Shown piece after piece: positions 50,921 through 64,000 of a stretch of 64,000 nt of DNA (its first letter is position 1; each line of letters starts with the position of its first letter). Under the pieces are notes generated by a model that was not told the DNA's origin, ran no database searches, and saw only the letters and a list, made by a program, of their open reading frames with translations. The stretch is from Polydactylus sextarius (lineage: Eukaryota; Chordata; Actinopteri; Polynemidae): assembly GCA_016801845.1 (NCBI GenBank), contig CM028914.1, positions 10,375,772-10,439,771 of the forward strand, given 5' to 3'. A program made the position numbers and the translations under genes.

Positions 50921-53900
50921 CTGCCTAAATGGTAATGCCAGCACTCTGCCTCATGGAGCTAGACAAGACTGGCTGATGGGAAGCTTAAAGAAGTCAAAGA
51001 GACTCTGAGATCAGTGGTCATTCTGGATAAATTACACTAAAACAGAGAAGACCTTTTGCCCCTAAGACGGAATACTTAGTCCACCCAGATCACACACATT
51101 GGTCTATGGTAGTCATGAGGAAGGTACACATCAGGTAATGTGTATAGAGAAACTATATTTCAGTACAGCTCAGGGCTTTTGCATTTAAAGAGTCAAATAA
51201 AATATTTCTTTATGTAGCTTGATGAACTTTCCACAGGGTATGGATCTATGCAGTCCAATCTGTAGTTTTCTTTATGAAACTGGTGAAGTTCACACCACAG
51301 GTCTTCAGCAATTTACACAATTAAAGGAAATTTAAAAAAAGGCTTTTTCATTGAGGTCCCACTTTAGGGTTTGGAGCTTGGATGTTATTCAGTGACTATG
51401 CTTCAACTTTGTCCCTGAAAACCTTGAAATGAAATAAGATAGACTGTCCTTTTTTACTTCTATTGGCTTAAATGAATTTGTGTTATGATAACCTTTGCAT
51501 ATGCTTTACAGTTATTTAACTAAACCAATCCACATGAATAAGCAGCGTGACAGTAGCTAACTCTGATTATCATTGGTGTAGAGTGAGATTTTCTCCCAAG
51601 CTTCATCACACATCATTCAGAAAGTACTAGTGAAAGCAAACTGGTGGCTGCAGCTGTTTTCACAGGCATCTGTTAAATTAACTAGTCAACAACATTTCCA
51701 GACAAGAACCCTCAACTTGTACCAATTACACATATAAAATAGCTTCAGTCACCTTTAATTCTCCATCGTAATCTTGCAATGTCTTATTATTACAGACAAT
51801 TGGTGCAGATGGGAAACAGGTGCAGTGCAAGACCAGTGTTTTGCCCCTCACCGTGGCCCCTGATGACTGAGAGAAGACAGATGAGTCACTGCACAGAAAG
51901 AGGTAAAACAACAAGTATAAAGGGAAGTGAAGGTAGAGAGGAAGAGAAGTGATGCAACACAAGTCTCCAGGAAGTAACAGGTGTTAGAGTGTGCAGAAGA
52001 AAAAATTTCTTGTTGTTTTTGGTTTGTATTGAAACACAATCAAGTTTTGTGATGTGTATACAAAAACACATTACCGTAATTGTTGAGAATAAGAGCTTCC
52101 ACCCTCTTAACTTTCTTTCTTTAAAGCATGAAAGAAATTGCAGGGAAAGTTAAAGGGCAACAAAGATGAGAGTTCATATTAAGGAGAGTCAAACAAGAAC
52201 CAAAAATGAAAACAACCAGACTGATTAATCCCACTACTCTGGGAAATAGTTTAAGCCCTTTTGTGATGCACGTGCTGATTTATTTAAATCAACTAATTTA
52301 AATATGTGTAATTAGAAAAGAAAAATAACATGATAATCAGAAGTTTTCTGTTTTTCATTATAGAATTTCATGTTTGCATTGCAGTTTATACCAACTTCTT
52401 GTGCTCTTAGATTAATGGCCTACTGGTATCAAACTTGTTGTTTCCACCTGAACTATATCATTAAAATGGTATTTTATGTAAAAAATCTCGGTTGATGTTT
52501 ATACATAATTGTCATCACTGTTGTATCTGACTCACTACAAGATAAAAACCTCCAGCTTTACAAACATCACTACACCAGGGTTTGATACTTAAGGAGCAAA
52601 TCTCATCAGCAGGCAACATGCCTTAAATTGGCATGAAAGTCAAATATTAAGTGGGCGCAGTGGTGAGTGACAGAGTTCAGACATCGACCTTCAGTATATG
52701 GATCCAGAGGCTCATAAAAAATACGAGGTCTGAGATTAACCATTCTACAGCTGTTATACACAGGCTGTTTAATCAACATTTAATGAATGTAGATTAAGTA
52801 TTAGATCAGACTCTATTGGCATAAAGGACTTAGAGGCCAAAGAAATGTCATTGGGACATCCCTGATGGTAAATAGGTTTATTGTATTTTTCTAAATTTTG
52901 AATCAGTATTGAGTGTGTGAAAATGCCAAACATATCATAAATAAAACAGATTTTTTTGTCATAATGTGTAAAATTTTGTTCTTATGGATTGAATCAATTG
53001 AAAAAAATTTTGAAAATAAGTTGGTTTTCTCAACCCAATACATAGAACGAATGTGTTCTAGTACAAATAATTCCGAACACATCACTCTGAATGTATTTAA
53101 TATCTTAATTCTTACATCTCTATCCTCCTGACAGACTTTGAAATGAGAAATGCAATGTCTTGTATTTTGATTGGTGTGAAAATGTTACTATGTAAATTTA
53201 CAGTTTATATTGATATTATGTTGTCAGACATGTCAGCTTACTGTACTTTAGGTGAAGTGATAATTATAAGGTTTGATGTCTTGAATGAAAACAAACTTTG
53301 GTTGATACAGAAAGAAACAGTAGTTGACAGCCCAATGACATAATGACCACAAACATATTCAGTATTGTGATACTCTGCTAAGTTCTGCATAGAGAAAAGG
53401 GAAGGCAGATGTCTGAACTGTTACCAGCTGCTGTTTCATATATATTGACAACACCTGGTTTAAAATAAAAACCCAGAGTGCAATCCTCAGTGGACAGCAA
53501 CATCAATGACACATGGGAAGACATCAGACGAAATAGTTCGGCTTTCTTGGACTGTTCAGTGTGTACTGGAGAGGACAGAAGCTTTCATATTAAAGTATAC
53601 AGCAAGCACACACACACACACACGCACATGAACACACAGGGATGAATTTTTACTAGTTGACTTCCATGACCCAGTGAACACAAGCAGGGGTCTTATGAGA
53701 ATCCAAATCACCATCTGGAAATGTGGTCAAGAATATTTCTGCTAAAGATAAAAAACAGGACAAACAAACAACTTGTAACTACTCAAAACCCCAACAGGGA
53801 CAGCATCAAGATCTGATGAGAACACCACAATGACTGGCAGAGGAAAATCCCTGATGTTCAATGCATGACCGGATGAGGACAGAGTAGCTGAGAGACTCCT

Positions 53901-55536
53901 CAGTCCATACAAATCACACAAAGATGCTCAAATTTAATTAGTGATTGGCCCAACACTTGAAATGCCATTTCATCAGGTCAGCACTTTATATCACAACTTA
54001 AGACACACTTATGTGCACACCAAGGTCTCACTTATCACTTAGAGAGTATTCACACTTTAGTCTTGTTCAGACTTGGTGTAAAAGTGCATCCTGACTGATC
54101 TGACCACCGGTGAACACTGAACTTATTATATACCATATTTTCAAGTGTTCTGAGCTCAGACCATCTTTGTCAATCATGTCAGATTAAAGTTGTTGTGAAA
54201 TTTTAATCTAGGGTGATTTGGTTTGGTGAACAGACCCAGTCTGTATTGTACAGTAGGCACAAGAAGTGCTTTGCTATCTCTTTCCATTTGGTCTTTGATC
54301 CACAGAAATTATGTATATGTTTATTTGCATGTAGAGGAGCAAAGTGAGATCTTACTTTGGTGTTGACTAGAGTTGCCTAGCCAGGCTAGTGCCACCTATT
54401 GCTTCCGCTCAATTTCTCATTGAGCTCCAACAATTGGTCAAGGAGCTGTTTGTAGGATTCGGTTTGCCCCAACTTTGAGCTGTTCAATCAGTGAACAGAG
54501 AGAGGGCTGAAAGCGAAGACGATGAAGCGTTCAACCTTGGGTTTCCGGTATAGTTCAGTCAGGACCAAGCAGTAGTGACTGGTAGAAGCAGAAAGTATCT
54601 GCCCACCGTGGAGTGAACGTATGCCAATTGATAGTTTTCAGATGCTTTACACAAAGTGAAATGTGAAAGCGCCTGATGCATCAGGCTAGGAGATGCTCCC
54701 TTGTATGATATGATGTCCATTTGTGATTAGATCACCCAAGGTCAAGTATGAATTTAATTTTTAGAGTCCAATTGAACCATTGCAGAGGAAATAATTTTTA
54801 ATCCCTTAGAAAAGACTTTTATATTCTCCATCATCTTGTTATATGTGTGAAAAATTCAAATCTAAAACCAAGCAGAGCTTCTATCCTGAAGCCTTTAAAT
54901 ACTCTTGATTTGTATGCTGTTTCCTGAAGTACAACACCACTTTATTATTTTGTTTATCTATTATCAGCAGCTTTTGTTAACATCACATTGTCATGCCTGG
55001 GCACTTTCATTGTCCAGCTAATATGTAGTAGATCTGCTTCAACGATATCCTGTTGTTGAAATTCCACAGTTGTGCATTTATTTTTAATCTCTGCCACACA
55101 GAACAGGACTTTGCTTAGTATCACAGTAAATCTTAACAGGTTTCCTTCTCACAGCTCGTTCAGTTCCCAAAAATTGGACAAAAAAGATTATCATACAGTG
55201 ATGCAGGTCAAAAGAATCCGATTCATTTTATTCACCAAAGGAAATTTACTCTGGAGGACTGAACAGCGATGCAAATTCATCTCATACAGGCACTACTGAA
55301 TGTTCATTAATCATGTATAGTCTCAATACTGATTTTTTAAAAGGACATTCAGTCAAAATCAAACAATTATCGTCAGTTCTGGGGGTCAACAAATGTCCTC
55401 TAATCTGAAAGAAATTATTCCTTTTTAAGGAAGTGTAACCTTACCTGAGTTTTACCTGTATATGTCTCCCCTGTCCCCTAGCAGTCAATTGTAAAAACTA
55501 GGAAATGGTACTACTTAAAGACTTGCAAATAGTGGT

Positions 55537-55551
55537 GGGTGGGTGGGTGGG
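55537..55551 (+). other. G-quadruplex motif (GGGT)3GGG
   Basis: GGGTGGGTGGGTGGG, four G3 runs with single-T loops, embedded in a longer GGGT/GGTGGGGG run to 55561. Single-base loops give very stable parallel quadruplexes in known examples. It may be just a short GGGT tandem, and no promoter is evident nearby. Confidence 0.85.
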
Positions 55552-55699
55552 TAGGTGGGGGTCTATACTGCATCTGTAATTAGTGGTTACCATGAATAGC
55601 TGAATTACAATAATGTAATGATACAGAATAATTAAACAACCAAAACCTTTAAACGACATGACTCTTTTTCTATGCCTTATTTATTAGCTCCTGAGTTAC

Positions 55700-55834
55700 A
55701 AAGTGCGGCCACACATTACATTTCCATTATATTAAAAATGTTAATAGTTTATACTATTTATATAATAAAATAAAAGTGCATGTCAAGAATGAGATGTAAC
55801 AGCGTTACAAAAGTAACACGTTACCCCAACACTG
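55700..55834. repeat. hAT-like MITE fragment, right end
   Basis: AACAGCGTTACAAAAGTAAC then ACGTTACCCCAACACTG resembles the right end of a very common teleost element with CAGTGTTGGGG...GTAACGCGTTAC ends. The matching left end was not found, so the copy is truncated or too diverged; the left boundary is a guess. Confidence 0.5.
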
Positions 55835-57219
55835 CTGGTAGACTATACATGCTTCTTACTGAAACCATGGTGATCAAGGTTCAGTGTGGCTGCCTGTGTC
55901 TATTGTGTCTATAGATGCTCCTGTGGGTCACATCAGATCAGACAGGCAAAAACAACTTTCATAGACTTGTTCTTGTAAGAATTGCTGAATGTAAAGAATG
56001 TAAAGAATTGCTGAAAGTAAAGTAAAGGTTTTACAGTGGAAACAACGCTGTAACCCTGTGATTTGTGGCACATGCGTATCTAATTTTGCTGTTTTGAACT
56101 TTAATCCTTCATAATCAATTACTTCATCTTCAGAGTCCTCATTCAAGCTTTAGCAGATCTAGTCTGTAAAACCCCAATGCACTTAAAACATTGTTTTTAA
56201 AGGTTCAGCTGTATAGAGATGGATGGATTGTTTCCACTCGCAGCTGTAATGAAACAAGCAGCCTCACCCTCAGCTGCACACTATTTACTTCCTGACATTA
56301 ACTGATGTATAAAAGCAAGTGTTTAGGTGACAGACACATAAAGGCAAAGTGCAGCTGACCTTCAGCTTCCTGACAGCTACAACTCACCACTGTTTACCTC
56401 CTGTCCCTGAGGAGTTGTAGCTGCCTCGCTGTGTGCTGCATTGTGTTTCATTGTAAGACATTAATTACATCTGTTGGCCCGTCCTCGCTTTGTTCTGCTT
56501 TCCACTTACAAAGGAAGAGTCACAGCCTCCACGATAACCAACATTCAACTTGAACTAAAGCAGGCTGTCTCTTCCTCTTTCTTGTTTCATCCATTTAGCC
56601 GACACCACTGTGCCTTTCTGGGAACACAGGTGTGTTTTTCATTGAGTGCGTCTACAGCTTAAGTTTCACTCTCATGCTGTTCTCACCTTGAGTCTTCACA
56701 CGATGTGATTTATCCTCCTCTCGATAAATCCCCTGCTTGACCCATATGTGTGTGTAAACCATCATAATGTAGCATGTAGAACAAATTCATTAAGATTTCA
56801 ATTTCCCCATCACCTTGGATAATACCATAAAGCTCCAGAGCCAAAGGTAAAACAATTTACCCTGAACTTGATAACCTTCTCATAAATAAACTTGTATCTT
56901 GGTAAATACAGTAGGCAGACAGTGTAAAGAGTGAGAATCCTCTGTGCTCAGTGATAAACCTTGAGCTACTTTTCAAATAAAAATATTCATCTTGTAAAGT
57001 CGCTATAACCCCTCTCCAGAGTCAGAGTTACAGATATCTGAGCCTTGCATGTCCTCACTTTGAAGATTTTAATAGTGCCAGTGCAAATTCACCCGAAGAG
57101 ACACTGTTTCTTTGGTCTATGACAGGATCACTTACAGTCTGTGTCTGCTTGTTAGTTTTAAGTGGTAATGCTGCCTGAAGATCTGAAGGTGATTCAAGGT
57201 GAAAGATACTATATGTACT

Positions 57220-57505
57220 TATTATCTGTTACCGAACATGGTTTCTTCATGGTATCAGGAGCAGATATTGGTGGTGATGGTTTCTCGCCAAAAGATTCAG
57301 CCGCCATTGAGTTTATGAGCAGCGCTGCTCTTCTGGCAGAAATACTGGACACTAGTTGGTTAGCATGTGAACTTCAGTAGGAGGAAAGAAGCAAAACAAG
57401 AGTTAAGTTTGGTACCGAACTTGCTATATTTTCTCTTTACTAGATTCATTAATGTTATCATTGGCTATGTAGCAAATGCAAAACATGCATATATCCCCTT
57501 TAAAG
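57220..57505 (+). repeat. Dispersed repeat, GTTAGCATGCTAACTTC family, copy 4
   Basis: GGTTAGCATGTGAACTTCAG and TAGGAGGAAAG at 57358-57388, then ATGTTATCATTGGCTATGTA near 57452, finishing with CCCCTTTAAAGC at 57496. The order agrees with the copies at 15 kb and 50.8 kb. The open frames here are incidental. Confidence 0.6.
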
Positions 57506-60500
57506 CTACAGTATGGCTGTTTTTGCCAATTTATTTTATGTCAAAAGCGTCTTTTGACCTAGACTCACCTAGAGAGTGAACAGTTTGGATGCTGTTGGAA
57601 GAGATGTTCTCTTCTAACGGTTTTGAGCAAACCTCAGCCTTTGAACACATCAGAGAAAGTTCTTTCACATCTGCATTTCCATACACCAACCAAGCAGCTC
57701 AAAATATTCAACCTTAGCGCCATCTGAATAGGCATTTGATGAGAGAAAGAGGGCATAAACTGCTGATGCATAGGAGTTTGATGACGACATTGATCAGTGT
57801 AGCTTTAACATCCACACTGCATCTAATTTGAAACAACAGTTTTCGGAAATAGGATTGATATTACCCATCTACAGTGCTACCACGTGGTTATGTTTAAGAA
57901 AAGACTTCAGTTGAAAAGCAGAAATGTGACATTTAATCACCAATTCCTCCTCGAATGTTGGCAGTGATGGTTTATTATTTCCTCTAGGAGTACCAAGCTT
58001 CTAAACTTGTAAATATTCTGTGGTTTCAGATAACAACATCTGTCTTATGTTTTTATGAATTCAGCTGAGCAACTGCTCAGTCTTCAAACCAGTATCTTGA
58101 GTTTGCAGGCCCTCTCTCTCACCAGCTCAGATTTAACATTGTGCCACATGAATCTACTAAAATTTCAAGGCATCATCAATTTCAAAAACACTTCCCTCTT
58201 GGGTACTAACTGACAAAATCTAGCATCTTTGACCACCTCTATGCTTTTTTCCTGCGCCAAATAGCTGAGATAGGAGGTTCTTGGAAAACAGTCGGGCTGT
58301 GGATTATACTGAAGATTAGATTGGGCAGAGGCGATGCTTTCTGCACTCTGTTAGTACCGGGGCAGATTGAAGTTGGACAGAGCGGTCGACACTTTAACCT
58401 CAGAAAGATGCCCTATCAGCTGCCATGAAATTATGACCAGCCCCCTTACACTTCAGTGCTTTATCTAATATAGATGTGACTGTGAGTGTTTGTGTGCCTC
58501 TCTGTGTGTACTGTAAGCGCTCACACAGTCCACTGTAGAGGTAAGTCAGAGCTCACAAAGAATGCTGATATTAGACTATTCTGCCTTTTATGTCTTTCCT
58601 TCCGATCAATGTTTGTTTCACTTACTTATTTATATGAACCATGCTTTGTACCACACCATCGTGGTGAAGAGAGAACGACCTTCACTTAAGATCATGAGCT
58701 TTGGGTGGTGACTGAAATGATGAGATAGTGGATGGACATCTGCTCCCTGGACGAAGTAAATTACAACTGAGTTCTACTTGTTGAGGTTGATCAAGTTTTT
58801 TTGAATATGATTATTTGTCTCTCCCTCTTTATCTCTCTTTACTTTCTACATGAAACAAATGCTGATGTACATTTAGACAGACCATTTTCACATAAACGTT
58901 TGTGAGTGGGCAGTGTGGCTTCCATTAGTGGCATTTGCAACAGCTCTACCATAAAAAATAGTGGGAATATGAGAATAATTGGGTGCTTGGTTTTCAGAGC
59001 AAGTTCAAAAACAGGTGAAATCACCATATGAAACCGTTTTTCTGCTTCATGTTGTTCTGTGCTTGCTGTGTGTCCCATACGCTCAGCCTGGTGGTCAAGT
59101 TAAACTACAAACCAGTTTACCTACAAAGTAGCCAACTGCTGTGACAGCCCACATGTCGAGTCACTTACATTGTATTACGTTTTTTCATTCTCTATGATAT
59201 GAATGTTATTCCAATGGAATTTTCATCCTGATGCTTATTCTGACACAGAGAACGATATGATACAATTGTATATTAAAAAAAATTTTCCCCACAGGTGTAT
59301 CTTTCATTTCAGACTTCAAGTGTGGACAGGAAGTTGTGATTTGTACCTTTCAGTTTGTAGTTTTTTCCATTCTCCTCCAACAGTTCTTCTTCTGATTACA
59401 AACAAAAGTTAGTGACAAGGTATCACACTAGTGCATAGCCTACTGGAGCCTATCCCAGCTGCTTACAGACGAAGCCAGAGTACACACAGGCAAACGCAGG
59501 GCACAAATGCACACATGCAGACAAACATTGCAGCACCATTCACACTCACATCCTCACCTATGGGAAATTTAGCCAATTCACCGATTCTATCGCATGCATG
59601 TTTTGGCTGTGGAAGGAAACCGGAGCTCATGGAGGAAACCCACGGGGAAAGAATATGCAAACTCCACACAGAAAGACCCTGTGCCCCAACCTGGGAGTCA
59701 AACCCAGGACCTTTTTTTCCGTGAGGGGCAACAGTGCTAACTCCCATTCCCCAGAACTAAATTACAATGCATTTGAATAATGTGGAACTAACAAAAAGTG
59801 TGTGTGTGTGTGTGTGTTTTGTGGCTGGGAGAATTTGTACCAGTGTTCACGTGGCATGTGCAGTCACAATGAATTGTAAGATCTCCACTTATTGACACTA
59901 TAGATACTAGACAGCAGGATCAGAAGGACAGATTTTCCTCTCACAAAGTTTGCATGTCAAACACGAAGGTGAACTCTGTGCCCTTTTGTCCATCACCTTT
60001 CTCTGTGCACAGCTTGATTTGTAATTAGATCTTTAAAACCCAGCAGAGATGCAAGGGATCCTGCTTTACTTTGTGTCCAATGACTCAGCTAAAAGGAAAA
60101 GATAGACAGAAAAAAAGGAGAAGACAACACAATTAATGAATGAAATTTTCACAAACAAGAAGGTATCGTCCTGCCCTTTCCATAACCTGAATTGTTGTTG
60201 TGTCTTCTGAATTGTTGATGTGTTTTGACCTTCAGTGCCGCTGTACACAAGTCCTCAAACTTAATGGCAATCTAGATATTTGTCTGAGTCTTTGATATGA
60301 CTGATCTTACACCTTTAAACCCAGGCTCAGACTACTGGATCAATTATAAGGAGAAACTTCATAGATGATCTTCTTTACCATCAAACATTTACTCCATATT
60401 AAATTACAATCATGAAGAGTAGGATGGCAGAGGGAGCATGAGATCACAGGATAAATATGTCATGTTTAAACAAGACTGGGTGAAAAAATGTTTAAGGAAA

Positions 60501-63500
60501 CTCAGTCGACACAGGCTGTTTATTCTTCAGTCGGTTTGACCATCTCATTAACGTTTTGGTAGAAGCCAAGATGAAGAGGTCAGAGGTCAGGATGACAGTT
60601 TTAAACCTGCTGTTTTCCTGATGTCATTTCACAACAAAAGTCTTCTGTGACAGGTGCAGTGCTGCTCCCCATAACATCTTCTGGCAGGTTGTTTTTTTTA
60701 TACTCTGTAGGTTGCAACCTTGAATTGAGCGTTTTAGACCTGCTCTCCGTCATCTGTCAGAGTAAAGTGTTTTTTCCGGGGCCGAATCCTTCACCTCCGG
60801 GCCCAAGCCGAGCTTAGCGATGTCTGAGGCGCAGCGGAGCATGATGTGGACCATCTCTGTAGATTGATGAGGTTTATTTAGAGAGAAGCACCATGAAGGC
60901 TTGAAAACACTGGGAAAGGGAAACATGGAGAAGGAACGCAAACAGTGGGAACGGATTTCCGAGCTGAAGGGAAGAAGTTGGAAGAAGTGTGAAGAGATGT
61001 GAGAGGAAAGGTGGACACCTGCTGTCAGTCAGTCAGCAGCCGTCAGTGTCCTTTCCACAGCAAACAAACAAAGGAAAGACTGAGCTGTTTATATTCAGCT
61101 TCAAACCACAGTTTGCTATGAGACTGTTAAGTTGCTGATTAATTTATATCATATAATAATATGCATGTTGCTGCATTCTCTGGCTCCAGGGCAGCAGGCA
61201 AATTAGGAGCTTAATCAGCAATACTGGATACACAAGTCAGAGCAACATCAGTCTTCTGAGATTCTTCTCAGATCTCCCCCGATAGACTGTGGTGATGGAG
61301 GCTTAAGAGGTGCAGCAGGTTGTTCACTGATCAGACGGTTGGTAGAATGATTCCCAGTCCAGAATGGATGTGACTTGACTTTAAATTTAATGGCTAAACA
61401 CGTTTTTGATCATAACTCATGAATTTAAACACTAATCTACCTCCACCTGGACAAAGCACACAACCATAATGCAGTAACTTGCCACATCTCACCTCTACCG
61501 TACCCTAACCCAACCCTTCTGACCCTTCATTTATTACCATTTACCTATGTCTCCATTTGATCATTTTGCCATTCCTGTTTTTTGTTGCAGTCTACTGCTC
61601 TGTTCCAGACATCTCAGAGGTCAAAATTTTATCACTTCTCAATATAAAGCATCCAGGTAAAGACAAGAACAAATCCAACTATCTCTGTTCATCTATCTGA
61701 CTTTGTGGAGAAACAGATCTCTAACATTTATGTCAAAACATTAATATCAGAAATGTACATATACTACCTGAAACCAAGAAGCAAGACTTTGGGAATATAA
61801 TTAGTTGAATTAGACTTTAAAAAGTCAATTTAATTGAAATTTGTCTCAACTTCCTTTCTATTCTGTCAAAGCTTAATTTCTATTTTTTTTTTCTGCAGAA
61901 ACCTCTTTTTTTCTTTTTTGATAACTTCATCCCCTGTTCACCACAGATTAAGTGAAACTGACATAAACAAAGTTGTGATGTATAAATGTGCTGTATGTAT
62001 TCAGCAATATCTTTCTGCTCACACAGGTCTGAGAGGCTGGTTCAGTGGGCTGCATTTGCAGACGATGAATCATTTTCTTTCGTCCTTTACCCCATTATTC
62101 TCATTGGACCACAGGACGGGGAATTAGAATAGTGGAAAAAAAGTGGAAGAGTGAGGGGGGAGTCATTGGAGTGCATGCATTATGTATCATATCCTACAGT
62201 GTAGAAGACAGCGCTGCGAGTGGGAACGAGAGCAGCCAGCAGTGCACTGAGGTGAACATGGTGAATGCTAATGAAGGAGCTGCGTTCGCCGGAAGGTACA
62301 TCTGATTAAAATTACACGTCATGGCGAACACAGCCCTATGGTGTTATCATCAAAAACACACAGTGAATAAAGGGCACCATATCGGAAGGAGATGAGTTTT
62401 TTAGGTTATTTTTGGCGCAGTTGAAGATAAAAAAAGATCGAACTGATAAAGAGCTGAGTCAGCTGATGTAGCAGAAAAAAACATGATAAAAAAAAAAAAA
62501 AAAAGTTAATTGTGGATAAAAAAGGTTTGCTCAACACAAACAAAAAGTTCCAAACAAAAAGTTTGCATGATTAAAGATGGACAGCTCATGTTGCTGCCAC
62601 AATGCCTGCTGGAAATTAAAAGCTGGTTCAGCTTTGTTTTCACAGCCAAGTCTGTTATAAATTAGCTTGATCTCTGCCTGCGATGCAGTTTTTTCTCAGA
62701 AAAGATATTTTGGTTTCATTTGCTTGACACAAGTAAGTGAACTCATTCAAAATGCAAACTATTTCTCTTCATTGAGTAGATGATAACTTCATTTTTTTAT
62801 TTATGATTTTTTTTTTTTTTTTTTTTATGCAAGCGCTATTTTCCCATATGTATGTCTGTAAATGACTGATAGGACTAAAACAATTGCAGTCAACGCAGTG
62901 CTAAGCATAAATAGTATTACTAAATTAATTCAAATAACCAAATTACAAAATTTGATTTATGTAATTCTATGGGCATACTGTCCATCCAGTGATAGAACTG
63001 CCTAAGGCTGCCACTGCCACTGTCAGGTTCAGATTGTTATGCGTTACATTAAAAATTATGGACAGAGGACTTTCAGTCCACCGTCACATTTGATCATTGG
63101 TTATTCTGTTTGTATTGACATCCAAACATATGAGAAATTAGTGCCATGTTAGTTTTATCTCTGGGAAGGGAAACTGGATAAGGATTTCATAATCTTAAGG
63201 GTGTCAGGCCTCTAATGCCCAGGTTTGGCAATTTGTTTGAGGCTAGTTATACACCTGTTGACCTTACATCGTCACTTACTGCTCATGTCATTATTCATCC
63301 ATCGGAAAGTGAAACTCGTGAATGTCTGTGAATGTGTCACACAACTGTTGCAAGGACAGTCACAGAAACTCTATATCTTCTTTGATTTATTTGTTCAGTG
63401 TCTTGAACTTTCTGTAACCTTAAGTAACAAAGCAGTGAAACATCTTAAAATGTCTGAAAAGGTCTTAAAGCCTGAAAAAGGTGAAGCGAAACACGTTGGT

Positions 63501-64000
63501 TTAAAAGGTATCATGGATCTACATTGGTTTGATATACCTGGAAATAAATGATGGCTATAATACTTTTCTAATGAACCACATGCTGATTAATTACAGTATA
63601 GCTGCTGTGTGGAACTACAGCTGCTGAGTGAGTTACACCAACACTGTCTTATCTGATACATTTCCTGGTGAGGTGTTGGCGATAATCCCCCTGTAGTCTG
63701 GACAGAGACAGAGTCTGACAGGGCAGATCTGAGGCTACGATTACTGCGTCTGCTGCTGCTATGCAGCTTATGTATCTGGTGTCGATGGCAGCAGTTGTGA
63801 TTGGTGAATGAATTAAAGCAAAGATAAAAATGATAATCATCACTAGTCTGCTCTTTGTGAAATTAACAACCTGCTCTGTGACGTCAGATTAGACACGCAA
63901 CAATAACAATGATGACAGTGATAACAATGATGATAAGAGCTTTCATCAATTCATGTATGGGTGTGTGATAACCTAAATATTTTTAAAACCCTTATCTGTC
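57506..64000. other. Upstream flank, no gene recognised
   Basis: Contains the SINE at 59441-59742, a GT tract at 59798-59817, poly(A) at 62489-62503 and poly(T) at 62809-62826. A small CpG-bearing exon-like island at 62199-62295 is described among the findings. The 108-codon frame at 63225-63551 starts at TTG and is not recognised. Confidence 0.5.
59441..59742 (-). mobile_element. tRNA-derived SINE, nearly full length, degenerate
   Basis: Read on the minus strand it begins with a tRNA-like head (complement of CAACAGTGCTAACTC and of GTCAAACCCAGGACC, a B-box-like part). It continues through the complement of ATATGCAAACTCCACACAGA and of GGAGGAAACCCACGGGGAA, and ends in the complement of GGAGCCTATCCCAGCTGCTT. 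This order is the well-known long teleost SINE. The A/B-box region is decayed and the short tandem tail is missing. Open frames across it are spurious. Confidence 0.8.

Larger units (their letters stand above)
49590..57219. other. Upstream flank, no gene recognised
   Basis: Contains poly(A) at 49799-49817, a GT-rich tract at 50125-50162, a CA tract at 53607-53623, a dispersed repeat at 50740-50920, a G-quadruplex motif at 55537-55551 and an hAT-like end at 55700-55834. No exon was recognised. A donor-like GGGAAG|GTAAGTC on the minus strand near 50834 falls inside a dispersed repeat and is discounted. Confidence 0.5.

Noticed and set aside
59431..59747. Overlapping open frames on both strands of 94-97 codons
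   Set aside because: They are translations of the SINE.
63440..63550. GAAGCGAAACACGTTGG stretch followed by ATAAA, similar to termini of some fish repeats
   Set aside because: Single copy in the window and no recognisable ends, so it cannot be assigned.
24401..64000. GRIA1 or MFAP3 exons expected from mammalian gene order
   Set aside because: None of the remembered protein motifs (for example the GRIA transmembrane and flip/flop region) was recognised on either strand.

Overview
This is vertebrate nuclear DNA, most likely from a percomorph-type ray-finned fish. It is AT-rich with local CpG-rich patches. It has long CA, TA and CT microsatellites, many decayed interspersed repeats of kinds common in teleosts (tRNA-derived SINE pieces, fossil LINE pieces, hAT-like and Tc1/mariner-like MITEs), and no compact gene arrangement. 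Nothing looks bacterial, viral or organellar.

Only one protein-coding exon can be supported. It is on the minus strand at 24016-24177, inside a CpG-rich island, and encodes the first 54 residues of a type II Golgi membrane protein. These match the N-terminus of polypeptide N-acetylgalactosaminyltransferase 10 (galnt10) as I recall it. It starts at the first in-frame ATG and ends at a clean CAG|GTAAGC splice donor in phase 0.

Layout: 1-24015 is the 5' part of galnt10 intron 1; exon 2 was not found and probably lies beyond the left edge. 23570-24400 is the CpG-rich promoter, leader, exon 1 and start of intron 1, interrupted by two CA microsatellites. 24400-64000 is about 39.6 kb of upstream flank in which I can support no gene. 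It holds a complete 202-bp hAT-type MITE with 8-bp target duplications, LINE and SINE remnants, microsatellites, a strong G-quadruplex motif and a few exon-like or enhancer-like islands that would need comparative data. A 213-bp TA-flanked MITE lies in the intron near the promoter.

With one exon present, there is no multi-gene system to describe. Galnt10 starts mucin-type O-glycosylation in the Golgi, and the long first intron and upstream flank are plausible regulatory DNA. I found no convincing previously undescribed system. The best leads are two strong hairpins, a CpG-rich plus-strand exon-like island inside intron 1 (12300-12520), and the CA repeat beside the promoter.
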